Assembly (NCBI RefSeq): GCF_030818415.1
Contig: NZ_JAUTAE010000001.1
Coordinates: 1,901,001 to 1,965,000, forward strand
Length of the DNA stretch: 64,000 nt
Source: Sphingomonas sp. SORGH_AS_0950
Lineage (GTDB): Bacteria; Pseudomonadota; Alphaproteobacteria; Sphingomonadales; Sphingomonadaceae
Reading direction: 5' to 3'
Shown piece by piece: positions 16,193-24,925 of the stretch (position 1 is its first letter; every line of letters starts with the position of its first letter). A program made the translations under genes and the position numbers. The notes below the pieces were generated by a model that saw only the letters and a list, made by a program, of their open reading frames with translations, did not search any database and was not told the origin of the DNA.

Positions 16193-16858
16193 ATGTTGAG
16201 CGAAGCCGATAGCGATCTGGTCACCGCCGCCGTGGCGCGCGCCGAAGCCGCGACCGATGCCGAGATCGTGACCATCGTCGCCCCCCGATCGGACGACTAT
16301 CGCGACGTGGCGCTATGGTTCGCCGCCGCCGCGATGCTGCTGGTGCCGCTGTTCGCCGCGCTGTTTCCGGGCCTGGGCCTGAAGCTGCTCGCGCTGGTGC
16401 ATGACGGATGGAGCGAAGCGGGCGAGGATCTGGTCCTGGGCGTGCTGATGATCGCGCAGATCCTGGTCTTCGCGGTCGTCGTCGCGGCGCTGGGGCCGGT
16501 GAAGCGCCGGATCGCGCTGGTTCCCAAAAGCATCCGCCATGCCCGCGTCCGGGCGCGTGCCGTCCTGCTCTTCCGCGTCTCGGCCGAGCGGCGGACCGAC
16601 AGCCGCTACGGCGTGCTGCTCTACCTTTCCGAAGACGAGCATATGGCGGAGATCGTCGCCGACTCCGGCCTGACCGGCAAAGTGGGACCGGAAACCTGGG
16701 GCCGCGCCATGGCGGTGATGCTGCCCCATGTCGCGACGGGCCATGTCGGTGAGGGGCTGGGCGCGGCGGTCGAGCGGATCGGGCTTGTGCTCGCCGAGCA
16801 TTTCCCCAAGACGGCGGCCGATACCAACGAACTGCCGGACAGACCCATTTCGCTATGA
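16193..16858 (+). CDS. Second TPM-domain protein
   Basis: 221 residues with a TPM-like domain interrupted by two membrane segments (about 44-65 and 80-100), giving the short form often found after a YgcG-like gene. The start ATG 16193 overlaps none of the upstream gene (stop 16189-16191); upstream in-frame ATGs would lie within the preceding coding sequence. Its stop overlaps the Nudix gene start (ATGA at 16855-16858). The run lemA-TPM-TPM-Nudix is therefore one transcription unit. Confidence 0.82.
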   Translation: MLSEADSDLVTAAVARAEAATDAEIVTIVAPRSDDYRDVALWFAAAAMLLVPLFAALFPGLGLKLLALVHDGWSEAGEDLVLGVLMIAQILVFAVVVAALGPVKRRIALVPKSIRHARVRARAVLLFRVSAERRTDSRYGVLLYLSEDEHMAEIVADSGLTGKVGPETWGRAMAVMLPHVATGHVGEGLGAAVERIGLVLAEHFPKTAADTNELPDRPISL

Positions 16859-17388
16859 CCGATCCCCGTATGGACGCCCCCCTCGAAACCATGGCCGAGG
16901 GACGGTTCCTGGCGCTGCGCAAGCGCGGCACATGGGAATATGCCGACCGCCCGCGTGACATCCGCGCCGCCGTCATCCTGGCGATCGACGGCGACCATAT
17001 CCTGCTGGTCGAACAGTTCCGTGTCCCGCTGGGCGCGCCCTGCCTGGAAATGCCCGCCGGGCTGATCGGCGACGAAACCGCGGGCGAGGCCGTGCTGGAC
17101 GGTGCGGCGCGCGAGTTGGAAGAGGAAACCGGCTATCGCCCTTCGCGGATCGAGCCGCTGGGCGAATTCTGCTCCTCGCCCGGCATGACCTCGGAACGCT
17201 TCACCCTGGTCCGCGCGAGCGGCTTGGTGAAGGTCGGCGAAGGCGGCGGCGATTCGGATGAGCAGATTAGCGTGCATCGGGTGAAGCTGTCGGAGGTTCC
17301 GGCCTTCATCGCCGAACGACGTGCGGCGGGCGTGGTGATGGATGCCAAGCTGCTCTTGCTGCTGGGGGGCGGCATCCTGGGCTTTTGA
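16855..17388 (+). CDS. Nudix hydrolase, ADP-ribose pyrophosphatase-like
   Basis: 177 residues. The Nudix box GX5EX7REUXEEXGU fits GETAGEAVLDGAARELEEETGY at about residues 72-94. The context EQFRVPLGAPCLEMPAGLIGDE is typical of the ADP-sugar diphosphatase subgroup, which hydrolyses ADP-ribose to AMP and ribose 5-phosphate. Substrate is inferred from family resemblance only. ATG 16855 overlaps the preceding stop. Confidence 0.88.
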   Translation: MTDPRMDAPLETMAEGRFLALRKRGTWEYADRPRDIRAAVILAIDGDHILLVEQFRVPLGAPCLEMPAGLIGDETAGEAVLDGAARELEEETGYRPSRIEPLGEFCSSPGMTSERFTLVRASGLVKVGEGGGDSDEQISVHRVKLSEVPAFIAERRAAGVVMDAKLLLLLGGGILGF

Positions 17389-17778
17389 TTTCACGCGAAG
17401 CCGCGAAGGCGCGAAGAGAAGAAGGTTGGTTCGCGCGGAGACGCGGGGATGTCGTATTCGCGGCAGCGAAGTATCTCTTCAACCAGCTGTATGTGTTGCG
17501 CATCCGATGCCACCGGACACGTCACCTCCGCGCTCTCTGCGCCCTCTGCGCGAACCCATTCCGACAATCTTCGCGTCATCGCGGCTTCGCGTGAAATCAT
17601 CGCGACACGCCGCAACGGACGGGAAGACGCCAAGAAACTTTGTTCGCGCAGAGGCGCGGAGGGCGCAGAGAGGGATTGCTCGCGGAAGCGACACGCCGCT
17701 CCAACAGATCGGTTGTGATGCGATCCCGATGCCGCCGGGCGCAACACCTCCGCGTCTCCGCGCGAACCAACCTTCTCA
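17389..17778. repeat. Long inverted repeat, family C (copy 1)
   Basis: No gene in this 440-base spacer. It opens with TTCACGCGAAGCCGCGAAGG at 17390 and arms rich in CGCGGAGACGCGG, and the inverted form (GCGGCTTCGCGTGAAA) closes the first unit near 17603. A second partial unit follows (GTTCGCGCAGAGGCGCGGAG at about 17642 with inverted CTCCGCGTCTCCGCGCGAAC at about 17748-17767). Related copies lie at 22962-23176 and 27150-27531. Confidence 0.75.
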
Positions 17779-17830
17779 AGCGCTGCGCGCGAAAGAAAAG
17801 CGCCCCGGCCTTGACCGGAGCGCTCGAACC

Positions 17831-18112
17831 TCAGCGGAAATTGTCGGCGTAGCTTTGCAGCTTGAGCGTCTTTTGCGGCGTCGGCACGACATGATGGTCG
17901 AGCCCCTCACGCTGGCAATAGGCGATCGCCTCTTCCAGCGTCGCGAAGGTCAGGCGAACCTGCTCCCGCGTATCGCCGCTTCCGGCCCAGCCGGTCAGGG
18001 GATCGGGCTTTTTCGCCTCGGTGGATTCGAATTCGAGTTGCCAGCGATCGGTCCGGTACTTGCCGGATTGCATCGCGTTCTTGGGGCGCTGGAAGATGCG
18101 AGCAGTGGCCAT
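17831..18112 (-). CDS. Complex I accessory subunit, NDUFS4 family
   Basis: 93 residues matching the ETC complex I subunit family (NDUFS4/18 kDa). ARIFQRPKNAMQSGKYRTDRW at the start and DPLTGWAGSGDTREQVRLTF in the middle are the conserved core. In alphaproteobacteria this supernumerary subunit is encoded apart from the nuo operon, and it stabilises the NADH-binding arm of complex I. It is 12 bases downstream of hrpB on the same strand and may share its transcript. Confidence 0.9.
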   Translation of the reverse strand: MATARIFQRPKNAMQSGKYRTDRWQLEFESTEAKKPDPLTGWAGSGDTREQVRLTFATLEEAIAYCQREGLDHHVVPTPQKTLKLQSYADNFR

Positions 18113-18124
18113 AATCCACGTCCC

Positions 18125-20575
18125 TTATCGCGAACCGGCGGCTCTTGCATCCGCCTTTTTCGTGCGCAGCGTCGCGGAGGCCGCCGCGGGGTCATCGGGC
18201 CAGGGATGGCGGGGGTAGCGGCCGCGCATTTCCTTGGCCACCGCGCTCCAGCTTCCCGCCCAGAAACCGGGCAGGTCGCGCGTCGTCTGGATCGGGCGAC
18301 CGGCGGGCGAGGTCAGGCTGAGGACCAGCGGCACCCGCTCGGTGCCGATCACCGGATGCTCGGCCAAGCCGAACAGCGCCTGGACGCGCAGCTCCACCCT
18401 GGGCCCGCCTTCCGCTGCAAAATCAATCGCATGGCTGCTGCCAGCCGGGCTGGTGAACTGGGCGGGCGCCATCGAATCGATTCGCCGCTGGTCGTTCCAG
18501 TCGATCAGGTTGCGGATCGCCTCGGTCAGCGCGCCGGGGGCGACCGCATCCAGCCGCCTCTTGCCCGCCACCAGCGCGGGCAGCCAGTCGTCCAGCCGCG
18601 CGATCAGCGTCGCATCGTCCAGCGCCACCCCGGCATAGGCTGCGCGCGCCCGGTACGCCCCCGCCCCGTCGCTCCACGGCAACAGCGACAGGCCGTGCGT
18701 CCGCACCCCCTCGACCAGCGCCTCCGCGATCGCCTCGGGGGAAGCGCCCGAATCGGGTCCGCTCGACAGGCGCAGCCCGCCCAGCCGCCGTTCGCGCAAC
18801 GCCTCGACGCCGCCGGTCGCGGGGTTGAAGGTGACGGTGCGCCGGGTCTCGATCCGATCGGCGAACAGGGCTTCGACGGTGGCGAGGTCGAGCGGCGCGG
18901 CGGACAGGATGCGCGCGCCCGACGCCGCGCCCTGCGTCTCGCCCACCGCCAGCCACTCCGCACCGGCCAGCGCCGATGCCGGATCGAGCCGGAAGCCCCG
19001 CCCGCCGACGCTCGCCCAATTCTCGCCGGTCGAGTCGCGCCGCCGCGCGACCCGGTCGGGATAGGCCAGCGCCAGGCAGACGCCCGCCGGATGGTCCCAC
19101 GCCTCGCGCTCAACCGGGCTGGGGGCCAGGCTGGTCCAGCGTTTCGCCATCTGGCGCGCCGCCTCCGCCTTGGGGCCGCGCTCGGTCCGCCAGCGGCGCA
19201 GGCGTTGTTCGACATCGACATCCTGCCCGCCAATGCCCCGCTCGCCCAGCAGCACCGCGACCTCGGCGGCGACGGAGGCCAGCCCGCGCTCGCCGCTGCG
19301 GATCAGCATATGCGCCAGGCGCGGCGGCATCGGCAGCGCGGCGATCGCCTTGCCATGCGCGGTCGGGCGGCCGGTATCGTCCAGCGCCTCCAGCACAGTC
19401 AGCCGCGCGCGCGCCTCGGCGACGGCGGCCTCGGGCGGCGGGTCGAGCCAGGGGAGCGCGCGCGGGTCGCCCACCCCCCAGAGCGCGGTGCCGAGCAGCA
19501 GCGCCGACAAGTCCGCCTCCAGGATTTCGGGCGGGTCGAAACGCGGCAGGCCTGCCGTGGCGGCCTCTTCCCACAGGCGATAGGCGACGCCGGGCGACTG
19601 GCGCGCGGCGCGGCCCGCGCGCTGGGTGACGGCGGCCTGGCTGGCACGCTCGGTGACCAGCCGGGTCATCCCCGCCGCGCGGTCATAGCGCGGGCGGCGT
19701 GCCAGCCCCGAATCGACCACGATCCGCACCCCGTCGAGCGTCAGGCTGGTCTCGGCGATCGAGGTGGCAAGGACGATGCGCCGCCGCCCCTCCGGATCGC
19801 GCCGGATCGCCGCGCGCTGCGCCGCCGGGTCGAGCGAGCCGTGGAGTTCATGGACCGCGATTCCGGCGGGCAGGCTCGCCAGTCGCTCGGCGGTGCGCGC
19901 GATCTCGGCGGTGCCGGGCAGGAAGGCCAGGATGTCGCCCTCCGCCTCATCGGCCAGCGCGCGGCGGATGGCGGCGGCGACCGAATCCTCGATCCGCGCC
20001 TCCGCCGCACGGCCGAGATGGCGGAGCGTCAGCGGATGGCTGCGCCCCTCACTCTCGATGACGGGGGCATCGCCCATCAGGCTGGAAAAGCGGCGGCCAT
20101 CGAGCGTCGCCGACATCGCGACCAGCCGCAGGTCGGGACGCAGGCCCGCTTGCGCATCCAGCGCCAGCGCGAGGCCGAAATCGCCGTCGAGGCTGCGTTC
20201 ATGCACCTCGTCGAACAGCACCGCCGATACGCCCGCCAGCTCGGGATCGGCCTGGATGCGCGCGACGAAGATGCCCTCGGTCACCACGGTCACGCGGGTC
20301 GCGGCGCTGACCCTAGTATCCATGCGGGTGGCATAGCCGAAGGTGCGGCCGACCGGCTCCCCGGCCAGCGCGGCCATGCGTTCGGCGGCGGCGCGGGCGG
20401 CAAGGCGGCGGGGGGAGAGGAGCAGGACCTCCCCGGTGCACCAGGGCTGGTCGAGGAGAGCGGGCGCGACGGCGGTGGTCTTGCCCGCGCCCGGCGGCGC
20501 GACAAGGACGGCGTTGGGAGCGGCCGCGAGCGCGGTCAACAGGTCGGGCAGGACGGCGGTGACGGGTAAGGTCAT
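18125..20575 (-). CDS. hrpB: ATP-dependent helicase HrpB
   Basis: DEAH-type RNA/DNA helicase of 816 residues. Motif I APPGAGKTT lies near residue 30, motif II as FDEVHERS (DEVH), motif VI as QRAGRAARQSPG, with the HA2 and HrpB C-terminal domains after. I start at ATG 20573-20575 (MTLPVTAVLPDLL); a longer frame upstream would run through a family B repeat and is not credible. The cellular role in alphaproteobacteria is not well defined. Confidence 0.93.
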   Translation of the reverse strand: MTLPVTAVLPDLLTALAAAPNAVLVAPPGAGKTTAVAPALLDQPWCTGEVLLLSPRRLAARAAAERMAALAGEPVGRTFGYATRMDTRVSAATRVTVVTEGIFVARIQADPELAGVSAVLFDEVHERSLDGDFGLALALDAQAGLRPDLRLVAMSATLDGRRFSSLMGDAPVIESEGRSHPLTLRHLGRAAEARIEDSVAAAIRRALADEAEGDILAFLPGTAEIARTAERLASLPAGIAVHELHGSLDPAAQRAAIRRDPEGRRRIVLATSIAETSLTLDGVRIVVDSGLARRPRYDRAAGMTRLVTERASQAAVTQRAGRAARQSPGVAYRLWEEAATAGLPRFDPPEILEADLSALLLGTALWGVGDPRALPWLDPPPEAAVAEARARLTVLEALDDTGRPTAHGKAIAALPMPPRLAHMLIRSGERGLASVAAEVAVLLGERGIGGQDVDVEQRLRRWRTERGPKAEAARQMAKRWTSLAPSPVEREAWDHPAGVCLALAYPDRVARRRDSTGENWASVGGRGFRLDPASALAGAEWLAVGETQGAASGARILSAAPLDLATVEALFADRIETRRTVTFNPATGGVEALRERRLGGLRLSSGPDSGASPEAIAEALVEGVRTHGLSLLPWSDGAGAYRARAAYAGVALDDATLIARLDDWLPALVAGKRRLDAVAPGALTEAIRNLIDWNDQRRIDSMAPAQFTSPAGSSHAIDFAAEGGPRVELRVQALFGLAEHPVIGTERVPLVLSLTSPAGRPIQTTRDLPGFWAGSWSAVAKEMRGRYPRHPWPDDPAAASATLRTKKADARAAGSR

Positions 20576-20629
20576 CGGCTCGCGATACGGGGTTTGGCGG
20601 GCGGGGTGAAGGACTTCGCCCCAATTCCC

Positions 20630-20882
20630 CTTCCCCCGTTCAGGCTGAGCGAAGTCGAAGCCCATGCCTGGGCATTTGCCCAGCGGACAGGCTTTCCCTT
20701 GGCCTTCGACTACGCTCAGGCTGAACGGAGGTGGGGTGCATTGTCAGCAAGGCCGTTCCCCGGCGAAGGCCGGGGCCCAGGGTCGACCAAGCCGGAGGCG
20801 CGCCACGCAACGCGGGGAAGGCAAACCGCCCAGCGCCCTCGCAAATTCACCGCGACTGGGCCCCGGCCTTCGCCGGGGTAAA
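20630..20882. repeat. Family B and family A repeat pairs
   Basis: The 313-base gap between hrpB and the polyprenyl synthase gene has no gene. Family B copies CGTTCAGGCTGAGCGAAGTC (about 20637-20656) and its inverted partner CTTCGACTACGCTCAGGCTG (about 20703-20722) are followed by a family A pair, CCCCGGCGAAGGCCGGGG (about 20758-20775) and its inverse (about 20861-20878). Confidence 0.75.
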
Positions 20883-20888
20883 AGGGAT

Positions 20889-21899
20889 TCAATACGCTCG
20901 TGCGACCGCGAACTCGACCGCTTCGATCATCGCGCTCTTCGCGGGGCTATCGGCAAATCCCTTGATCGCCTCGATCGCCAGCCCGCCATAATGGCGCGCG
21001 CGCGCCATCGTGTCGTCCACCGCACGGCTCTTGCGGACCAGTGCGATGGCATGGGCGAAGTCCTCGTCCGAGGTGCGCCGCCCCTCGACCGCGTCCTTCC
21101 AGAACTGGCGCTCCTCGTCATTGGCGCGGGCATAGGCCAGGATCACCGGCAGGGTCATCTTGCCCTCGCGGAAATCGTCGCCCGCATCCTTGCCCATGGT
21201 TCCGGCGTCGGAGACATAGTCGATCGCATCGTCGATCAGCTGGAACGCGATGCCCAGGTTGCGGCCATAGGCTTCCAGCGCCAGCTCCTCCGCCTCGGGC
21301 CGCTCGGCGACGACCGCCGCGATGCGGCAGGCGGCGGCGAACAGCGCGGCGGTCTTGGCGTCGATGATCGAGAGGTAACGCTCTTCGGGCAGGCCCACCT
21401 GCCGCACCGCGGTCAGCTGGTTCACCTCGCCCTCGGCGATCACCGCCGAGGCGCCCGACAGGATGTTCAGCACCTTCAGGCTGCCCGCATCGACCATCAG
21501 CTGGAAGGAGCGGCTGAACAGGAAGTCGCCCACCAGCACGCTCGCCGGATTGCCCCAGATGATGTTGGCCGTCCGCCGCCCGCGCCGCAGGTCGGAGCCG
21601 TCGACCACGTCGTCGTGCAGCAGCGTCGCGGTGTGGATGAACTCCACCGCCGCGGCCAGCACATGGTGGCTGGTCCCCTGATAGCCGAGCAGCTGCGCGC
21701 TCGCGAGCGTCAGCATCGGGCGCATCCGCTTGCCCCCGCCCGCGATCAGATGACCGGCCAGTTGCGGGATCAGCGGAATCTCCGACCGCATCCGGTCGAT
21801 GATCACCTGATTGACCTGATTCATGTCGTCGGCCACCAGCCGGATCATCGTGTCCAGCGAGGGCGCGGGCTTGGCGAGGCGGGTGGCGGTTACGGTCAT
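20889..21899 (-). CDS. ispB: Polyprenyl (octaprenyl-type) diphosphate synthase
   Basis: Builds the long-chain isoprenoid tail of ubiquinone from farnesyl diphosphate and isopentenyl diphosphate. The 336 residues carry both Asp-rich motifs, DDVVD near 98 (in LLHDDVVDGSDLRRG) and DDAID near 221 (in QLIDDAIDYVSD), and the GGGKRMRP substrate motif near 55. Start ATG 21897-21899 (MTVTATRLAKPAPS) is preferred over a longer frame lacking homology. The exact chain length (C40 or C50) cannot be read; sphingomonads use Q-10, so decaprenyl is possible. Confidence 0.92.
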   Translation of the reverse strand: MTVTATRLAKPAPSLDTMIRLVADDMNQVNQVIIDRMRSEIPLIPQLAGHLIAGGGKRMRPMLTLASAQLLGYQGTSHHVLAAAVEFIHTATLLHDDVVDGSDLRRGRRTANIIWGNPASVLVGDFLFSRSFQLMVDAGSLKVLNILSGASAVIAEGEVNQLTAVRQVGLPEERYLSIIDAKTAALFAAACRIAAVVAERPEAEELALEAYGRNLGIAFQLIDDAIDYVSDAGTMGKDAGDDFREGKMTLPVILAYARANDEERQFWKDAVEGRRTSDEDFAHAIALVRKSRAVDDTMARARHYGGLAIEAIKGFADSPAKSAMIEAVEFAVARAY

Positions 21900-22007
21900 G
21901 GGCAGGTAAGAGCCTCTGGCGACAACGCTTGCCGAACGCAAGCCTAAGCGCGAAAGGACGCGCGCGAAATTGCGCGAGCCCACGCGCCAGAGGGAGACAC
22001 GTCCACC

Positions 22008-22286
22008 ATGTCCGACACCGTGCTGACCGGCTATCGCCAGTCGATCGACAATATCGATGCCGCGCTCGTCTTCATGCTGGCCGAACGGTTCAAGGTGACG
22101 CAGGCGGTTGGCGAATATAAGGCTAAGAACGGCCTGCCCCCCGCCGATCCGGGTCGCGAGGAAGCGCAGATCGCCCGGCTTCGGCAACTGGCGATCGATG
22201 CGCAGCTGGACCCCGAATTTTCCGAGAAATTCCTGCGCTTCATCATCGACGAGGTGATCCGCCACCACGAACGCCTGCGCGGCTGA
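22008..22286 (+). CDS. Chorismate mutase, AroQ type
   Basis: 92-residue helical protein; YRQSIDNIDAALVFMLAERFKVTQAVGEYKAKNGLPPADPGREEAQIARL follows the AroQ pattern including the active-site Arg, Lys and Glu positions (R in YRQSIDNID, K in YKAK, R in GREE). It converts chorismate to prephenate for phenylalanine and tyrosine. It is a stand-alone domain. The next gene begins one base after its stop. Confidence 0.92.
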   Translation: MSDTVLTGYRQSIDNIDAALVFMLAERFKVTQAVGEYKAKNGLPPADPGREEAQIARLRQLAIDAQLDPEFSEKFLRFIIDEVIRHHERLRG

Positions 22287-22287
22287 G

Positions 22288-22959
22288 ATGGCCTTTCTCC
22301 TGGCGATCGAAGGAGCCGATGGCGCCGGCAAGGCGACCGCGACGGCCGCCGTCACCAAGCGGCTGAACGCGGCGGGCCTGTCGGCGGCGGCGCTGTCCTT
22401 TCCGCGTTACGGCGACACGATCGGCGGCTGGGCGCTGGGCGAATATCTGGCAGGGCGCCTGCCCCATGCCGCCGCGCCCGAGACGGCGGCGACGCTCTAT
22501 GCGCTCGACCGATTCGAATCGCGCCCGCACCTGATCGCGCTGGCCGAGCGCCACGACGTCATCGTCTTCGACCGCTATATCGCGTCCAACATGGCCTATC
22601 AGGCGGCGCAGGTGCCCCCCGAACAGGCCGAGGCGCTGCTGCAATGGATCGAACGGCTGGAGACGGTGCAGTTCCGCCTGCCCGCGCCGCATCTGTCGGT
22701 CTATCTCGACACGCCGCTGACCGTCGCGCGCGACCTGATCGCCCGCAAGCGCAAGCGCAGCTATACCGACGAGACCTATGATGCCTATGAGGCCGATCTG
22801 GGGCTCCAGGCGCGGGTCCGGGCCAACTATGCCGCGATGGCGGACGGCGCGATGCTGGGCGAATGGGCGACGGTGTCGACCGTGGCGCATGGGAATTTGC
22901 GCGATCCGGCGGAGATCGCCGACGAGATTGCCGCGCTGGTGACGGGACGGCTGGGGTAA
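22288..22959 (+). CDS. tmk: Thymidylate kinase
   Basis: 223-residue P-loop kinase, dTMP to dTDP. The P-loop EGADGAGKAT is at residues 7-16 (Ala replaces the usual Ser or Thr in GKST/GKTT), with the DRYIASNMAYQ motif typical of the family near 92. The Lys and Gly of the loop are intact, so it should still bind ATP. It overlaps no neighbour but follows the chorismate mutase stop by one base, so the two are co-transcribed. The pairing has no obvious metabolic link. A second canonical tmk may exist elsewhere. Confidence 0.85.
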   Translation: MAFLLAIEGADGAGKATATAAVTKRLNAAGLSAAALSFPRYGDTIGGWALGEYLAGRLPHAAAPETAATLYALDRFESRPHLIALAERHDVIVFDRYIASNMAYQAAQVPPEQAEALLQWIERLETVQFRLPAPHLSVYLDTPLTVARDLIARKRKRSYTDETYDAYEADLGLQARVRANYAAMADGAMLGEWATVSTVAHGNLRDPAEIADEIAALVTGRLG

Positions 22960-22961
22960 TC

Positions 22962-23176
22962 TTCATTTCGCGCGAGGCCGCGAGGGCGCGAGAAGAAAGA
23001 GGAGGGTTCGCGCGGAGGCGCAGAGAACGCGGAGATGTCGTACGCTTTGGGTGACGCAGTCCTTCTTCCTCATATGATCGAAGAAAGGATTGCGCGCGGT
23101 CGCACGCGATTGATCTATCTCGGCGCCCTCCGCGCCTCCGCGCGAAATCAAAATCTTTGCGGCTTCGCGTGAACAA
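22962..23176. repeat. Long inverted repeat, family C (copy 2)
   Basis: Starts near TTCGCGCGAGGCCGCGAGGG (about 22967) and ends with GCGGCTTCGCGTGAAC (about 23159-23174). Inner arms GGTTCGCGCGGAGGCGCAGAG and GCGCCCTCCGCGCCTCCGCG are inverted relatives. There is no gene between tmk and the FMN reductase. Confidence 0.75.
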
Positions 23177-23198
23177 AATTTGTGTGCGCTAGCGCCGC

Positions 23199-23792
23199 TC
23201 AATTCGACGCGCGAATCGTCCCTGCCAGCGGTGCGAAGCGGGCGACCTGCTGGCCGACCAACCGCAATTGCCCCTCCACCGAGGCATCGTTGATCCGGCC
23301 ATCCTCATCGAACCGCGTCTGTTGCGAATTCACCGCCGCCGCAAAGGGCGTCGGCCAGCCGCGCAGCGCATGGACGATCGAGCGCAGCGCCGCGATGGTC
23401 GAACCCGTCGCCTGCCAGCCATAGGCGGTCGCGATCAGCCCGACCGGCAGATCGGCCAGATAGGGGCGTTCGTCCTTCGCCGTTTCTTCGAGCAGGTCGA
23501 GCGCGTTCTTCACCAGCCCCGAGATGCTGCCATGATAGCCCGGGCTGGCGATGATGATGGCCGAGGCCTGTCGCACCGTCTCGACAAAGACCCGCTCCGC
23601 CTCGGTCCGCTCGGCCGCGCGAGGATTGTAGAGCGGCAGGCGCGCCAGATCCTCGCCGCCGAAGACATGGGTGCGGAACCCCTCGTCGGCGGCGGCCGTC
23701 ATCGCAATGCGAAGCGCACGCTCGGTCGAGGAGACGCTGCCGATCGTGCCGCCGATGCCGACGACGAGCGGGGAGGAGGAAGGACTGACCAT
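23199..23792 (-). CDS. NAD(P)H-dependent FMN reductase family protein
   Basis: 197 residues with a flavodoxin-like fold. GGTIGSVSSTERAL near residue 13-26 and the phosphate-loop SPGYHGSISGLVKNALDLLE near 90-110 match the NADPH-dependent FMN reductase family. These enzymes reduce FMN or quinones with NAD(P)H. The physiological substrate is unknown and no partner monooxygenase adjoins it. Confidence 0.88.
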   Translation of the reverse strand: MVSPSSSPLVVGIGGTIGSVSSTERALRIAMTAAADEGFRTHVFGGEDLARLPLYNPRAAERTEAERVFVETVRQASAIIIASPGYHGSISGLVKNALDLLEETAKDERPYLADLPVGLIATAYGWQATGSTIAALRSIVHALRGWPTPFAAAVNSQQTRFDEDGRINDASVEGQLRLVGQQVARFAPLAGTIRASN

Positions 23793-23907
23793 GTCCGCCT
23801 TTCACCCCGGACCGGGCGGCTGGGCAAGGGGTAAGTTGCGGCAGGCCCGCCGGAGGGTGCGATGACGGGACCGTGCCAAGGTGAAGCGCCGGGCGCGCGC
23901 TATGCCG

Positions 23908-24777
23908 TCAGTCCCACCAGAAGAACCACCAGTTCGACGTCATCAATCCGGCGGCCAGGTTGGACAGCGTGCCCGCCCCCTGCTCGATGATGTCGGGGCA
24001 ATATTCATACAGTTCGCGCGCCAGCCCCAGCCCCTCCGCCCGGTCCTTCGGCCGGGTCCGGACCCGGATGTTCATCGTATCGCCGTTGAGCCCGACCAGT
24101 TCGGCGCCATAGCGCCGATTCCAGTCGTGCAGCGCCGCGACATGATATTCGGACGGCGGACAGGCGTTCCAGTTGCCCCAGCGCAGATAGGCGGGCGCTT
24201 CCCACGCGTGCGAGGTCGGCAGCATCATGATGTGCACCCGGTCACGAACCTGGCCGGATGCCCCGTCCTCGATGACGAACAATCCCGGCTCTTCGGGACC
24301 GTCCCCGACGTCCCTGGGCCATTCGCCGACCGGGGCCCGCAAATCCTCCCCGCCATTCTCCTTGGACCAACGGTGGAAATCCGCCGAAAAACGAAGGGCG
24401 TCGGCCGCCGCGACGATCTGGGCCGGCGTGCGCGGAGCCGGGCGGTTCGCGGGCGCGCCCGACATGGCCGGGTCATCGATCGAGAGCTGTTCGGCGATCC
24501 GCTCCAGATCCTCGTCCCCGCCGATCACCACCGGCCAGCCACGCCCGGCGCCTTTGAGCCGCTCCCACTCCGCCAGCGCGTTCCGGCCGGGCACGGTGAT
24601 CCGCTCATAGGTCAGCGCCGCCATCGTCCGCTGGTGCATCGCCTCATAGCGGGTGCGCTGTTCGGGCGTGAGGTGGGAAAGATCGTCCGTCACCTGTCCA
24701 CTCCCCATCGGCCGCGTCGCACCGAGAAGCGCGCCCATCGCCAGCCCGCCGATCATCCACCGCCGCGTCGGTTCCAT
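23908..24777 (-). CDS. DUF4253-domain protein with export signal
   Basis: 289 residues from ATG 24775-24777 (MEPTRRWMIGGLAMGALLGATRP), an N-terminus resembling a signal peptide. The C-terminal third matches DUF4253: WNACPPSEYHVAALHDWNRRYGAELV, then LARELYEYCPDIIEQG and a terminal WFFWWD. No enzymatic function is established for this domain. A longer frame upstream (to 25014) overlaps the cstA gene and lacks support. Confidence 0.8.
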   Translation of the reverse strand: MEPTRRWMIGGLAMGALLGATRPMGSGQVTDDLSHLTPEQRTRYEAMHQRTMAALTYERITVPGRNALAEWERLKGAGRGWPVVIGGDEDLERIAEQLSIDDPAMSGAPANRPAPRTPAQIVAAADALRFSADFHRWSKENGGEDLRAPVGEWPRDVGDGPEEPGLFVIEDGASGQVRDRVHIMMLPTSHAWEAPAYLRWGNWNACPPSEYHVAALHDWNRRYGAELVGLNGDTMNIRVRTRPKDRAEGLGLARELYEYCPDIIEQGAGTLSNLAAGLMTSNWWFFWWD

Positions 24778-24925
24778 GGCGTGCAGCTTGGCATGTCGAT
24801 GCGCACGCCCGCAATCGATTCCGGCGGCCCCGGCAAAAATCCCCATCGGCATATTCAGGGCTGGCACGCCCGCCCCCAGGGGGTAGAAGATCGATAAAAA
24901 GCATAACAAGAGGACCGGACAGGGC

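Noticed and set aside
17342..20569. 1075-residue plus-strand frame over the complex I subunit gene and hrpB
   Set aside because: It crosses repeats and is antisense to the clear NDUFS4-like and HrpB proteins. Its translation is Arg/Gly/Gln-rich without domains.
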